From Taxillus chinensis (Eukaryota; Streptophyta; Magnoliopsida; Santalales; Loranthaceae): a stretch of DNA of 64,000 nucleotides. The notes under the pieces are model-generated. The model saw nothing but the letters and a program-made list of their open reading frames with translations. It ran no database searches and was not told the origin of the DNA. The stretch lies in assembly GCA_023512835.1 (NCBI GenBank), contig CM042089.1:28524440-28588439 (forward strand), given 5' to 3'. Shown piece by piece: positions 45,752 to 58,317 of the stretch (position 1 is its first letter; each line of letters opens with the position of its first letter). A program made the position numbers and the translations under genes.

Positions 45752-47326
45752 GACCGAGTCCGTGAATGTCAGCGGGTCTAGGAAGTTGGCGAGTGAAACA
45801 GTGAACCGCTTGACAAGCTGATGTCATTAGTCTTGATATCGGTGCGCCTCCGAATGAAACGATGTCGTGGAGACAGCATGACCAAGTAAAGATAACAGCT
45901 GTGTGCCTTCCAGGGGAAGTTTGTGCATTCCGAGACATGCATGTTATAAATCATCATGATTCCTCCTCAAAAGTACGTGATAGATAATAAGACATGGAAT
46001 ATCGCAATTTGACAGAGCCAGGATTTCGGAGGAATGAACCGATAATCATCCGGAGTTAACGATAGTCATGTGACGAGTATCCGGATGAAAAGTAGACCGT
46101 TTCCGTAGTAACAAAGTGTGGTGAGAGAGAAGTAGATTCCTTTGCTTGTCAATAAGTCGAAGAGAAGAAAAGTACCACAACACTTCAAATCCAAGACTAT
46201 GGACTAGATTTACCGATAAGGTTGCAAAGAAAATCTGAACCTGTAGCTTAAAACAAGATAAACTAAAAATACAAAAGCTTAACAGGTAAGGATTAGTACG
46301 GATAAGAGAAAATAGTATGTGAAGAACGACATAATCCGAACTAATGAGAAACAGAACTTATGCATGACAAAGAATGTAATAGACATATACATACGAGAGA
46401 ATGATCATATTACTGAATCAGGACATATGTCAGATAAAAATACACAAGTTCATATAGGTCAACATAGCGAACCGTCCTGCTGAATGACGTAGCTAAGATT
46501 AATTAAAAATCATATGATTTGATCAAACTAGGATTCATGAGTGAAAAAATGAGGAAGCGGACACATGTCAAATGCAAGCAATTGATTATCCGATTAAAAT
46601 GCATGGTTGAAGAAAAGAAAAAACATCCAGGCATGCCTCAATTCCGTTTCTACAACGCATGTCCAGTCAGATCCGGAAGTAAAAGTTTAGAGGAGTGAGT
46701 ATCCGAGACATATTAGGGAGTCATTACTGAGGTAATAGATGAAGCTTAAGCTCCCCCGTAGATCATTCGATCCTCTCAATGATAGACTCCCCCTCAAATA
46801 AACAGCCAGGAAACAGGTCATGAGACATATACGGGGGGTATTACTTGAATAATGTATAAAGCATTTTCTCCCCCGTAGATTGTGCAATCCTCTCGGGTGA
46901 CCTTTCCGTCATATAGAAATTCAAAGACTGTCTATCTTTTTGGGAAACTATACTTGAAGCTGATCGATCGCGATTGAGTATTCATCCACTAGGCATTCCA
47001 AGCTAACCCATTTCATTTCTTCAATTATACATGTTAATAGAGTAATCTAAATAAACAGGCTTTCGTCATGTGGTGATCAGTGGAAATTAAGATCATGAAA
47101 CCAGAATGAGGTTAATCATATAAACTTTAATCATGTTTGCTTAAACGACTTCAGTCGGGAAACGCAAGCATCCTCCCATTATGCAGTTGATAATAATATT
47201 AGAAGCATGAAGCCGTTAATCAGTAAGTATGATCAGCATTAAAAATAGTATGTATCGTCTACTTCCACTAAAAGCACAATGCATGTTCTGATAGTAAGTA
47301 TACTGTTGAGTAATTTAAATGTGAAA
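45752..47326 (-). other. Post-pol spacer of Element II
   Basis: No convincing ORF. Polypurine-like boxes at 46745-46895 repeat the GAGGATC...GATCTA...GGGGGAG arrangement of Element I. The spacer is similar to that of Element I over most of its length. Confidence 0.7.
46745..46895 (-). repeat. Iterated polypurine-like boxes, Element II
   Basis: Three purine runs (minus strand ACGGGGGAGCTT, TGAGGGGGAGTC and ACGGGGGAGAAA), two of them after a GAGGAT(C/T)...GATCTAC word. Same layout as 21255-21402. Confidence 0.6.
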
Positions 47327-47817
47327 CTATGCAGAGAAGTCAAGCATACCTAATCGGATGAGTAGTTCAGAGAATCTTGCATCAGGTAGGGCCTTTGTAA
47401 GTATGTCTGCCAGTTGATCTTCAGTAGCAACATGTTCTCGGGAAATGTGATTTTTGAGAACATGGTCGCGTATGAAGTGATACCGGACCTCAATATGCTT
47501 CGTCTTAGGGTGCATGACAGGATTGTTGCTGATAGCAATTGCACTAGTGTTGTCGCAGTAGAGTGGAATAGATGACATGTTGAAACCGTAGTCAGTAAGT
47601 TGACTTTGCATCCAGAGTAGCTGTGCGCAGCAACTCCCAACAGCTATATATTCCGCCTCAGCAGTAGAGGTTGATACGGAATTCTGCTTCTTACTGAACC
47701 ATGAAATTAATCTATTTCCAAGAAACTGACACGTACCACTTGTGCTCTTCCTGTCGATGCGACATCCAGCGAAGTCGGCATCAGAGTATCCGGATAAGGT
47801 GAAATTGGACTCCTTTG

Positions 47818-48231
47818 TGTCACGACCCGAGCAGCGTGGTGCTGGCGGGACGTTTCTTAGTGGCACGATTCAGGAATGGATTTGTGCTACGTAAAGGAGA
47901 GGGGTTGGTTGAAGCGTAGATGGTGCGCAGCGAGAAGGTTCTAGGCAGTTCGTGGAGGAGAACGGATGGAACCCCTTCGGAGTTCAGACGTGCCGACCCG
48001 GTTGGATGCGGGGAGCACGCCGCTAGTCGAGGACTTGACGTTGAAGAAGGGATTTGGCCATCCTTACACAAACTGGTCGGGAACTGGAGCCGTTCTCCTG
48101 ATGAGCCCAGTGGCAGGGCGAAACCAGTCTACGTGTGCTTCAACCCTCAAAGGCTAAACTTAGCGGACCGTGGATAGAGAAGCTAAGTGCCGCAAGGGGT
48201 TGAGAGGCGCAGGAAACCTGACCCCGTGACA
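47818..48231 (+). repeat. TRIM LTR 1
   Basis: 414 bp, TGTCACGACC to CCCCGTGACA, with a short 7-bp inverted terminal match TGTCACG/CGTGACA. Confidence 0.93.
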
Positions 48232-48626
48232 AGTGGTATCAGAGCCGAACCGGCCTGTATCCTGAAGACTCGCCGAGCACTCTCGCGAGCAGCATGATCC
48301 CAAGGTGGGAGCTCACAGAGGTGAGTCAACCGATAGTGTCTTGCACGCCTTGCGTCCATAGAGTTGGAGTATCCTAGAGTGTGATACAGAGTTGGGCAAG
48401 GGAGTACGAAGGAGCGCGTCGGAGCGATCTTGGAAGCCTCCTATCCTTTGGACATTGGGCGAGTGGGCGAGCATCTTGGTAAAGGTGTTGCAACCTGCGG
48501 GGAAGCGATGTCCAAGCTGTTGACATTGGGCGAGTGGGAGGGCGTCGAGGTAACGATGCCATCGCCTGCGGGGAAGCGATGTCGACAAGCGCAACGAGGA
48601 CGTTGTGAGGATTGGGTGGAGGAGAA

Positions 48627-49040
48627 TGTCACGACCCAAGCAGCGTGGTGCTGGCGGGACGTTTCTTAGTGGCACGATTCAGGAATGGATTCGTGCTACG
48701 TAAAGGAGAGGGGTTGGTTGAAGCGTAGATGGTGCGCAGCGAGAAGGTTCCAGGCAGTTCGTGGAGGAGAACGGATGGAACCCCTTCGGAGTTCAGACGT
48801 GCCGACCCGGTTGAATGCGGGGAGCACGCCGCTAGTCGAGGACTTGACGTTGAAGAAGGGATTTGGCCATCCTTACACAAACCGGTCGGGAACCTGGAGC
48901 CGTTCTCTGATGAGCCCAGTGGCAGGGCGAAACCAGTCTACGTGTGCTTCAACCCTCAAAGGCTAAACTTAGCAGACCGTGGATAGAGAAGCTAAGTGCC
49001 GCAAGGGGTTGAGAGGCGCAGGAAACCTGACCCCGTGACA
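48627..49040 (+). repeat. TRIM LTR 2 (shared middle LTR)
   Basis: Serves as 3' LTR of the first unit and 5' LTR of the second. Preceded by the purine tract GGGTGGAGGAGAA. Confidence 0.93.
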
Positions 49041-49436
49041 AGTGGTATCAGAGCCGAACCGGCCCGTATCCTGAAGACTCGCCGAGCACTCTCGCGAGCA
49101 GCGTGATCCCAAGGTGGGAGCTCACAGAGGTGAGTCGACCGATAGTGTCTTGCACGCCTTGCGTCCATAGAGTTGGAGTATCCTAGAGTGTGATACAGAG
49201 TTGGGCAAGGGAGTACGAAGGAGCGCGTCGGAGCGATCTTGGAAGCCTCCTATCCTTTGGACATTGGGTGAGTGGGCGAGCATCTTGGTAAAGGTGTTGC
49301 AACCTGTGGGGGAAGCGATGTCCAAGTCGTTGACATTGGGCGAGTGGGAGGGCGTCGAGGTAACGATGCCATCGCCTGCGGGGAAGCGATGTCGACAAGC
49401 GCAACGAGGACGTTGCGAGGATTGGGTGGAGCAGAA

Positions 49437-49850
49437 TGTCACGACCCGAGCAGCGTGGTGCTGGCGGGACGTTTCTTAGTGGCACGATTCAGGAATGGAT
49501 TCGTGCTATGTAAAGGAGAGGGGTTGGTTGAAGCGTAGATGGTGCGCAGCGAGAAGGTTCCAGGCAGTTCGTGGAGGAGAACGGATGGAACCCCTTCGGA
49601 GTTCAGACGTGCCAACCCGGTTGAATGCGGGGAGCACGCCGCTAGTCGAGGACTTGACGTTGAAGAAGGGATTTGGCCATCCTTACACAAACTGGTCGGG
49701 AACTGGAGCCGTTCTCCTGATGAGCCCAGTGGCAGGGCGAAACCAGTCTACGTGCGCTTCAACCCTCAAAGGCTAAACTTAGCGGACCGTGGATAGAGAA
49801 GCTAAGTACCGCAAGGGGTTGAGAGGCGCAGGAAACCTGACCCCGTGACA
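49437..49850 (+). repeat. TRIM LTR 3
   Basis: Ends CCCCGTGACA against TTTG of the host pol gene. Confidence 0.93.
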
Positions 49851-52740
49851 TTTGGGTACCAGTGTCCCAAATTCATCGTTCCCTTGAGATATCTTAACAT
49901 CGTTTAACATGAAGCATATGTGACTCCTTGAGATTCGCCTGATATCGTGCACAGATGCAAGTTGCAAACATAATGTCTGGGCGACTTGCTGTAAGATACA
50001 GAAAGGATCCTATCATCCCTCTGTAGTCAGTCACATTTACTAATATGCCATCACATCAGGATCTAACTTGGCACTGACAGGCATGGGAGTTTTGACGGGA
50101 GATGAACCTTCCATACCAAACTTCTTAATAAGATCGCGAGTGTACTTAGCTTGATTAATGAAGATTCTTCCTTCAATTGTTTAACTTCTATTCCGAGAAA
50201 GTAGGACAGTTCTCCCATCATGCTCATCTCAAACTTGCCTGTCATCAACTTAGCAAACTCTTCACAAAGCTTCGGATTCGTTGATCCGAAAATGATAACA
50301 TCCACGTATATCTGTACGATCAGAGTGTGTCCTTTCTCTTTTCGTAGAAATAAGGTGGTGTCTATCTTCCCTTTTTGGAAGTTGTGAGCAAGTAGGAATT
50401 CTGACAGTGTGTCGTACCAGGCTCTTGGAGCTTGCTTCAAGCCATATAAAGCTTTCCGAAGTTTGTAGACTAGATGTCCTGCTTTAGGTTCAATGAAACC
50501 GGGAGGTTGTTCTATGTAAACCTCCTCTTGAAGATCACCATTCAGGAATGCGCTTTTGATGTCCATTTGATAAACTATGAAGTTTTCATATGAAGCATAC
50601 GCCAGAAACATTCGGATTGCCTCAAGTCTTGCTACTGGAGCAAAGGTCTCATCATAGTCTATTCCTTCTTCTTGACGATATCCTTTGGCTACCAGTCCAG
50701 CTTTGTTCCGGATTACTATTCCATCCGTATCAAGCTTGTTCCAGAACATCCATTTAACTCCAATGACTTGCTGAGACTTAGGCCTTGGTACTAAAGTCCA
50801 CACATTATTTCTCTTAAATTGATTCAGCTCTTCTTGCATGGCTTCTATCCAATTCGAATCCTGAAGAGCTTCATCTGCCACCTTTGGTTCTATTTGAGAT
50901 AGAAAACACGAGTAAAGACTCATGTTGGAGGTGGCTGCTCTTGTTCTTACACCAACAGTAGGATCACCAATCACTTGATCTGAGGGATGGTTTCGGGTCC
51001 ATCTCGTAATTCGTGCATGTGATGGTTGATCGTGAATAATTTGAAGCTCTGCCAGATTAGGTGGTTCACGTATATCTGCTGGTTGAGCTTCTTCCGGACC
51101 ACATGTTTCCATATTAGAAGGTACGGGAGAACTAGATGGTTCTTCAACACTGTTTCTGTCAGTGTTAACTAGTCCGGACGGACTTGAAGGTGCTCCGGAA
51201 TTTTGGGTATCCGTAGGAGTATGTCCGGAGCTAAACGGTAGTCCAGAGTCCAAGTCATCCGTAGCATTGTCCATATCATTTCTTTATGCTCCGCTGGTGC
51301 CGCTTGGTTGGTCAGTATGTATAACAGGAACAGTCATAAACTTTAAATAGTCGATGTTGTTGTCTTGAACCTGTACGTTAGAACTTGAAGAAGCAATTTT
51401 TGACCAATCAAGATTAGTTTCATCAAAGGTCACATGGATAGATTCTTCAACTTTAAAAAGTTTTCTATTGAAGACCCGATAAGCTTTGCTATGTAATGAG
51501 TACCCGACAAAGATCCCATCATCGATTTTTGGTTCAAATTTATTCCGGGGTTCTTTGCCGTTGTTCAATATATAGCATGTACACCCAAAGGCTCTGAAAT
51601 GTGAAATTGAAGGCTTTCGTCCTCTCCACATCTCATAAGGTGTTTTCATGGTAGATTTATTTATTAGAGTTCTATTCTGAACATAGCAGGCAGTGGACAC
51701 AGCTTCAGCCTACAGACTGAGAGGAAGCGTTGCCCCTGCTAACATAAATCTGCCAGCCTCGACTAAAGTACGATTCTTGCGCTCAGCTACCCCATTTTGT
51801 TGCGGAGTTCTAGGCGCAAAGAAGTCATACTGAATGCCCTGTTCTGAATAATATGATCTCATTTCTGAAAATCAAATTCTGTACCATGATCACTCCTGAT
51901 GCACTTTATGCTCAGTCCTTGTGAGTTGCTTATGCAGTTGAAAAGATCTACAAGATGCTCAAAAGTTTGATCCTTTGATTTCAGGAACATCACCCATGTG
52001 TATCTGGTGAAATCATCGATAACCACAAGGGTATATCTCCCACCAGCCGGCGGATTTAACAGAAATAGGACCATAGAGGTCCATATGAAGAAGTTGTAGG
52101 GGAGCAGATTATTGAATTAACCGATTTGCTCTTAAAGCTATGTTTGGTCTGCTTGCCCAGTTGGCATTCTCGACAGAGAGTGTCTCTGGAGAATTTGAGT
52201 TTAGGTAGACCAGTGACAAGATCAAGTGAAGCTAATTTAGACAATGTCTTAAAGTTTAAATGTGCGCATTGCTTGTGCCATAGCCAACTATCTTCATCTA
52301 AAGCTTTAGTGAGGAAGCATACAGGGTCAGAAGAATTATTTCTTAAGACCACTGAGTATATGTCCCCATCTCTTGATCCGGATAACTTAACATCTCCAGA
52401 TAAGTTTTCTCTTACTGTACAGGTGTTGGACATAAAGAAAACAGTAAATCCTTTGTCACATAAATTACTAACACTTAGCAAATTATGCTTTAAACCTTCG
52501 ACTAGTGCAACTCTAGTGATTGATACATAGCCGTTAGTTAAGGTGCCATACCCGATAGTCTTACCTTTGCTGTTGTCACCATATGAAACAGATGGACCTC
52601 GTTTATCATTAACTTCTACAAGCAGAGTCTGATCACCCGTCATATGTCCGGAGCATCCACTATCAAGGATCCACTTGCTTTGATTGATTTGTAACTTCAA
52701 GTGATCCGGCAACGCATTCCAGAGATGCTCCTGAAATATA

Positions 52741-55047
52741 ATAGTTTACACTTTTGGTGCCCAAACTTGTTTCGGGCGGTTAGAGAGAGCAGCAGTAATG
52801 TCAATAGTTACGGATTTGATTTTGCTAAGACTTTTAGCTCTCCAAGTTGATTTTAACTTGTTAGTTTCAGCTGCCTCTTTTATTTGGGTTTTCTTGGGAG
52901 AGATATTCCTTTGAGGTTTAGATTTTGTTTTGCTCGAAGAACCCTTTTTATTTAACTAATCTTTATTGGTATGAATTTGATTACAAAGCCAGTTATCAGA
53001 TAAACTCCAACATTCATAGTGATAATGACCTATTTCCCTACAGATGGAACAGACACTATAATGCGGAGTACAAACAGGGGATACAGGTCTCTTAGATTTT
53101 ACAGACTTTCTACTCTGTTCCCTGTGGCCTAATCCATTGCGTTTGGGTGACGCGCCCTTGGCCCTAGATGCGTTAGCCTTAGCCTTTTCTTTCTTTTTGG
53201 GTGCTACAATTTTGGCTTTAACTGCAGCAGCCTTCCCTTCATCTTTAGTTACGGGTGCTACTACTTTGGGAAGAGCAGTAACAGCCTCAACTCCACAGTC
53301 ATAAACTATGGTGCCACCTGAAATAAAACCATCCAACGGTTTAGATGTACTAACAGGATATAAGTTGGTAAGTTTTTGAGTGAAATCCGGAGGACACTCA
53401 GTAGCTTGAGCTATGGAAGTCGATGGTTCGGAACCTAGGCCAGGTTTGACTCGGATGTTGTCAGGATCAGTCCTAAAGGTAGAGGCTATTTCCCCGGATT
53501 TTAGCCACTTACGATTTATTTCCCTTTCCTGTTCCAGTTCATTTTCGAGTCATTTCACAATAACTTTTAGGCCCGTTAGGTTGGTATTTAACAGATGATT
53601 TTCAGCTCTTAGATCATGATACCAAGCCTCTTTTCCTCTGAAATCAGCTATGTCCTTTTCAAGTCTAGTGATAGTAAATTCAAGGTGTTTATTCTGACTT
53701 TCCACATCTTTGTACATTTGAGTAATTATTTGTCTCTCATTCTTTTCATGATCACGTTCAATAATAAGAGATTCTAATTGACTCATGAGCTCAGAGATAG
53801 AAGGTACCTCAGTATTTGCCATGAGGCAGACATTCGGCTTAGGAGTTGGCTCATCATCCGAGGATTCCTCCTCTTCTTCCGAGCCACTGATGTACTTTGT
53901 CACGAACGCCTTCCTCTTGTTCTTGTTGTTGTCTGAGGTGGAGCGGCGAGGAGTTACCTTGTCACTTTTCTCGGCCACTTTTGATTTGGATCTGCAGTCC
54001 TTGGCCCAATGACCGGTTTTCCCACAGTTGTAGCATTCCTGGGAACTGGACTCCGGTCTCTCCTTCCTTTGGAAAGATGATGATGAGCGTCTCCTGAATC
54101 CTTTTCTGCTTTTCCGTAGGAATCGCTCAAAGGATTTGACGAGAAGAGCTATCTCCTCCTCCTCGTCAGAATCAGAATTCTCGGACACGTCCGTATCATC
54201 ATTCCTCAGTATATTTAAACATTCTGTAGCTTTGAGAGCTACCCCCTTTTCTTTCTGAGTTATTTTCTCATCTCGGTCAGAGTACTTAAACCTGACTTCG
54301 TGAGTCCGCAGCTCTCCATATAGTTCTTCAAGGGGAACATACCGCGCTTTTTGTCCGATTGCATCCTGGAGTTGTTTGTAGTAGTATCGATCCGGCAAGG
54401 AGCGAAAGAACTTGTCATTGATCTGAGATTGAGAATAATGCTCATTGACAGTCTTCAGCTCAAGAATGAGCTTGCCGAATCTCCGATAGATGCTTTCGAG
54501 TGATTCGCCTGGTTTATGATTGAAACTCTCAAAGTTCTGCCTAAGAGTACAGATAATGTTCTGCATCGGGACTGACTCCCCTCATAGAGGATTGTCAGTT
54601 TATCCCAGACAGCTTTTGCTGTTGTGCAGCCCTGGACGTCCGTGAAAGCCTCGGAATCCAAAGACGATGTAACGTAAGCCAGAGCCTTTTCGCTAGCGCA
54701 CCGCCTGCTCTTTCATCATTGGTAAGTTCGGCATCCGTCTTTGGCCTTCTAACTCCATGTTCTCCGATTGTCATCGGAATTGGAATCTCCTGATGAAGAC
54801 AGGGCCACATGAGATGGTCATGGCATACCATGAACATCTTCATGCGAGCTTTCCACAGGGAGAAAAGCTCAGGTGTGAATTTGGGCGGTTTTGTCAGAGT
54901 AAAACCAGAACTCCGTGGTTGAGTAGTGGAGGCAGCAGTAGGTTGAGGTGGGTCGACGTTTTCACTGTTGCTTCGATTCGGGATGGGCTCTTGTGCACCT
55001 CCGAAGTTAAGGCGAGTGTTGAATAGCATACTGCTTTCTTCGGCCAT
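52741..55047 (-). pseudogene. Element II gag, long Sirevirus type (broken)
   Basis: Starts MAEESSMLFNTRLN at 55047, 48 bp inside the primer site. It has KPPKFTPELFSLWKARM, then frameshifts near 54700 and 54570. A 338-codon open stretch follows with IYRRFGKLILELK, a zinc knuckle CYNCGKTGHWAKDC (about 53994-54035), an acidic SEEEEESSD tract and a coiled-coil-like segment (53560-53830). A stop near 53550 interrupts VKRLENELEQ. The Lys/Ala-rich part and second Cys/His cluster CSICREIGHYHYEC (about 53010-53050) follow, and a stop at 52956 that Element I lacks. Gag would form the particle; the coiled coil fits Sirevirus gag. Confidence 0.9.
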
Positions 55048-55094
55048 TGCTGAGAGCGAAAGAGTGGGATCTCTATTTAGAACAAATAGAACTT

Positions 55095-55106
55095 GCTCTG
55101 ATACCA
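55095..55106 (-). other. Primer-binding site of Element II
   Basis: Minus strand TGGTATCAGAGC, a perfect initiator tRNA-Met primer site, two bases inside the LTR. Confidence 0.93.
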
Positions 55107-55108
55107 CT

Positions 55109-56387
55109 TGATGGTCCCTTGGAGCCTAGAGGGGGGTGAATAGGCTCTTATCGAAACTCTTTCTAATCTCTTAAGACACAAACACTTTTCCAGTTAAGTG
55201 ATAGAATCACTGCGGAAGATAACCAGATAGTGGAAGTATTTTGTTTTATTATCAAAAGATAAATACAACAAAATAGAAGCATGACTCTCTTACACTCTGT
55301 TTACAAAGGAATTCACACACTAGCCTAATTCTATCTTTTGAACTCTTGTGCATACACAAGGTTGATCTTAGCTTCCTTGCACTCTTTTACACAAATGTAC
55401 GAGTATGAATATTTATACAAATATTCCTAAGAGACAACCTTGGAACTTGTAGTTCCAGAATGCGTTCAGTACTAACTATTCCTTGGTAATCTCTCTGCCT
55501 TGACTGCTGAGATTTGTGGAGCTCAAGATCTTGGGTTTGAAGAGTATAAGTGCCTTTGTGAGTTCCCAAATATAATTGAGGTTGTGTCCACATATCCGGG
55601 TGATCCACGTGTAAGATTCTTCAGGTTCTCAACGAGTTTGTCTTACATCGGGACACCACGAGCAGATAACTTTAAATGCGGTAGTTTGAAGTAGCATCTT
55701 CTTGGTCCGGTGTAATTTTTCCTTACTCCGTTGCTAATGAAGCTCGGAACCTTACTCCGTGTCAGTGGTTGCTTACTCCGTATCTATTAGGTACTGGAAT
55801 CCTTAGTCCATGTCAGTGCTTCCTTATTCCGCATGTAAGTTCCTTACTCCGTATGTAAGTTCTTTACTCCGTATGAGTGAGTGGCCCGGATTCCTTACTC
55901 CGCATCTAATTTCCTTACTCCGTGCGAATAAAGACTCAGGTCCTTATTCCGCATCAATACTTCCTTACTCCGTATGTATGAAAGACTCGGATCCCTTACT
56001 CCGTGTCTTCTTTAGTTCGCTTGAGGGGAAAACTTAACCTTTTACTTCGTGCGACCTTATAGACCAAGATTCTTACTCCGCATCAGTTTGACTTAGTCTG
56101 TTTGAGGCATTAGGAACAGATTCCGTAATCCATAGCTTTTAAGTTCTTAGTCTGCACGAATGTTCCTTATTCCGTATGTATTGGTGACTTGGTTATTTAC
56201 CAAGTGTTTGACGACACTCACTCTTGTCCGGATCAAGATTATGTATCCTATCCTTAGCTTTGCTCTCACGAGTGTATCTCCGGATTAATAACATATCTTC
56301 TGTAACAATCAAAGAAACACAAAAGATCTCAGATCAAATTACATAAGGCTTTATCAGCATTATCCAAATTCTGGGCTTGATCCAACA
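55109..56387 (-). repeat. 5' LTR of Element II
   Basis: 1,279 bp; sense start TGTTGGATC, end GGACCATCA (one change from CCAACA). TATAAAT on the minus strand at 55411-55417 is the likely TATA box. CTTACTCCG microrepeats fill 55720-56100. It differs from the 3' LTR by scattered mismatches and by one microrepeat unit less (two CCTTACTCCGTATG boxes near 55840 against three near 42200). Confidence 0.93.
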
Positions 56388-56503
56388 CATTTCAACTGAC
56401 TAGTAGCATTTAACCAAGTCAACATACGACGACTGAAAAATCGATATACAGATTTAACATTTAACTATACCTTAAAGTCATAAGCAATATAGCTCCCATT
56501 ATT
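56388..56503. repeat. 116-bp flank duplication, right copy
   Basis: Direct copy of 41669-41784, beginning at the LTR edge with CATTTCAACTG. It continues without a break into LARD internal sequence. Confidence 0.9.
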
Positions 56504-58304
56504 TCTCAAATTATTTAATCACCTTCTAAATCATCTACTCATTAACATTTTTGAAAAGACAAGTTATTAAAATATTTTATCGAAAGGGTATGAATTCTCC
56601 ATTCCTATTCCAAAAGACTATGTCATCTCTATCTCCCCTACTCATTGGCACGTCTACCCTTCAATTGCCTTAAAATGAAATAAACCATTATTGAATCTAC
56701 CAATCCCATCATGGTCTTCTCATAATATTGAAGCCTAATATCTTATCAGTATATATTGCTAGTCATAATAGTTATTAGTTTCTGCTGTATTATTATATTC
56801 ATTGCACTGTTTAATCCTTGAATATTTTATTTCATCATTTACCATTGTTGTACTTCATGTTTTACTTTTATTAAGTTATTTTTGTTCCAACCATCCCTTT
56901 TGCTACTACTTTATATACCACACGTTAGACAAATATGATATATCAATTCACATCATAAGGGAAACAATCATGACCAGTAGGTCCACAACAAGTAAACAAG
57001 CAAGCTCAAACACCCTTTTCAAGAGATAATTATAAATTACTCTACCTCACTCATGACCCCATACGATTTTCCTCTTTTTTTTTAAGTTCCCATATCAACT
57101 CTCTTTCTCCAATTTATTCTCTCAACGTTTTTTTTATACGGTCCAAATCACAAGACAAAGGAAACCAAGATAATAAATCATCTTTAATCTCACTTCTTTC
57201 CTTTTTTAAATATTCATTCTCTCAATTCACACACCCATCAATTTAATTCCATAAATTCATGCCAAGTAAATCTCACACATATTTTTTTTACATCATTAAC
57301 TCTCACCAAAATAAATTAATCATATCTCCACATGCAAAAGCTCTTCTCCCCAAAATTTCCTTAGTCCAAAAATTAATATTAAAATGGATAAATAAATAAA
57401 CAGTAAAAATTCACCAAATTAATATTAATTCTATAAAATAATTAAAAATATGGTAAAATAAGAAATTTGGAGAGAATTTAAAAAAAATGCATTAAATTAT
57501 GACACATAATCCAAATCACTCAAAGTACATTTTAAATTTATCTAAAATTACATTTAAAAAATTACACTAAAAGCTCAAAATACCGATGAATAAAATTTGC
57601 ATAATTAAAGCAATCAATTAAGTTCAAATTATTGCACAAATATTTATCATTAAGCACAAATGAAATGCAATTATCATTCCCAATCAGTGACCTATAAGTC
57701 TACGCCACATAGAACTCATAAGTCTCAACTGTCATCAATGAGACATTGCTCCTCACCTATACACATCCATCAATCAATCAACCAAAATAAGCATGACCCA
57801 ATTGGTCCTCATCATATCCCAGTGGGGTCCATTTTCCCCTGAAATCAATCACATTTGTCCAATCATGTAATTGGCTACCCAAGTCATCAAACAATCGGTA
57901 CGGTTCATATTTCCCCTACCACAACATCATAATAATATAAAGCGAAAGGGAATACTCTAGCATATAGTACTTGAATCAGCTCAGAACAATACAGGTCAAT
58001 CCAAAACAATGTAAGTTATTAACAAGCAACTACGCAAATCATTCCAAGCAATTTCAAGAAATTTCACAGCTATAAAGTCAAACATCATCAGAGTATCAAG
58101 CGCAACCAATTCTAGTGCCCTAAATGTACAAGCAATGTCATGTCATGTATGCACCCATCCCAATGCATCCTAAGATGATCTGACTAACACTAAGGTAACC
58201 AAGGACACCATTAAGGACTGCGTTGATCAGGCGCCCTCCGTAATGTCTCCCAAGCTCTAAAGTCTCAATCAATCACCCTACTATGCTAGATCCACTAAAT
58301 CGAC
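56504..58304 (-). other. LARD internal region, 5' part
   Basis: AT-rich leader-like sequence between the primer site and the Element II insertion. No gag motif or long ORF on the minus strand. Confidence 0.55.
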
Positions 58305-58305
58305 C

Positions 58306-58317
58306 GCTCTGATACCA
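58306..58317 (-). other. Primer-binding site of the LARD-like element
   Basis: Minus strand TGGTATCAGAGC, perfect, three bases inside the 5' LTR end GGGGGCGTGACA. Confidence 0.93.

Larger units (their letters stand above)
47818..49850 (+). mobile_element. Tandem TRIM element (LTR-internal-LTR-internal-LTR)
   Basis: Three 414-bp LTRs (47818-48231, 48627-49040, 49437-49850) begin TGTCACGACC and end CCCCGTGACA. Two internal segments of about 395 bp separate them. Each internal segment starts AG-TGGTATCAGAGCC, a primer site for initiator tRNA-Met (48234-48246, 49043-49055), and ends with a purine-rich GGGTGGAGGAGAA-like tract. There is no coding capacity. TTTG flanks it on both sides (47814-47817, 49851-49854); comparison with Element I confirms the empty site. 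Outer LTRs differ at about 7 of 414 positions, so it is young. It lies in the opposite orientation to its host pol. Confidence 0.93.
47327..52740 (-). pseudogene. Element II pol: protease, integrase, RT, RNase H (interrupted)
   Basis: Minus-strand order: protease WILDSGCSGHMTG near 52680; integrase zinc site (LWHKQCAHLN, CRECQLGK); core VIDDFTRYTW and IRSDHGTEF near 51880-52030; third acidic residue in NGVAERKNR near 51785; RT from about 50890 with [13 protein letters not shown] and [13 protein letters not shown]. The YVDD box reads YVDV, losing the second catalytic Asp. A frameshift follows near 50165. RNase H (47333-47800) is intact with YSDADFAG, STAEAEYIA and DNTSAI, but is cut off from RT by the TRIM at 47818-49850. 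Further frameshifts lie near 51850 and 52080, and a stop near 51700. It ends LGMLDFSA at 47327. The gag/pol border is approximate. Confidence 0.92.
41785..56387 (-). mobile_element. Element II: Sirevirus-like copia element with added ORF
   Basis: It has the same order as Element I on the minus strand: 5' LTR (55109-56387), primer site, gag, pol, spacer, added ORF, polypurine tract and 3' LTR (41785-42757). The 3' LTR has lost about 330 bp of its sense-3' end, and the target duplication with it. Pol is interrupted by a tandem TRIM (47818-49850). It sits inside the LARD-like element. Coding regions have fewer lesions than in Element I, but none is intact. Confidence 0.93.

Noticed and set aside
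47920..49796. Repeated 60-106-codon ORFs on both strands of the TRIM
   Set aside because: They repeat because the TRIM is tandem. None resembles gag, pol or any known protein, and TRIMs are non-coding.
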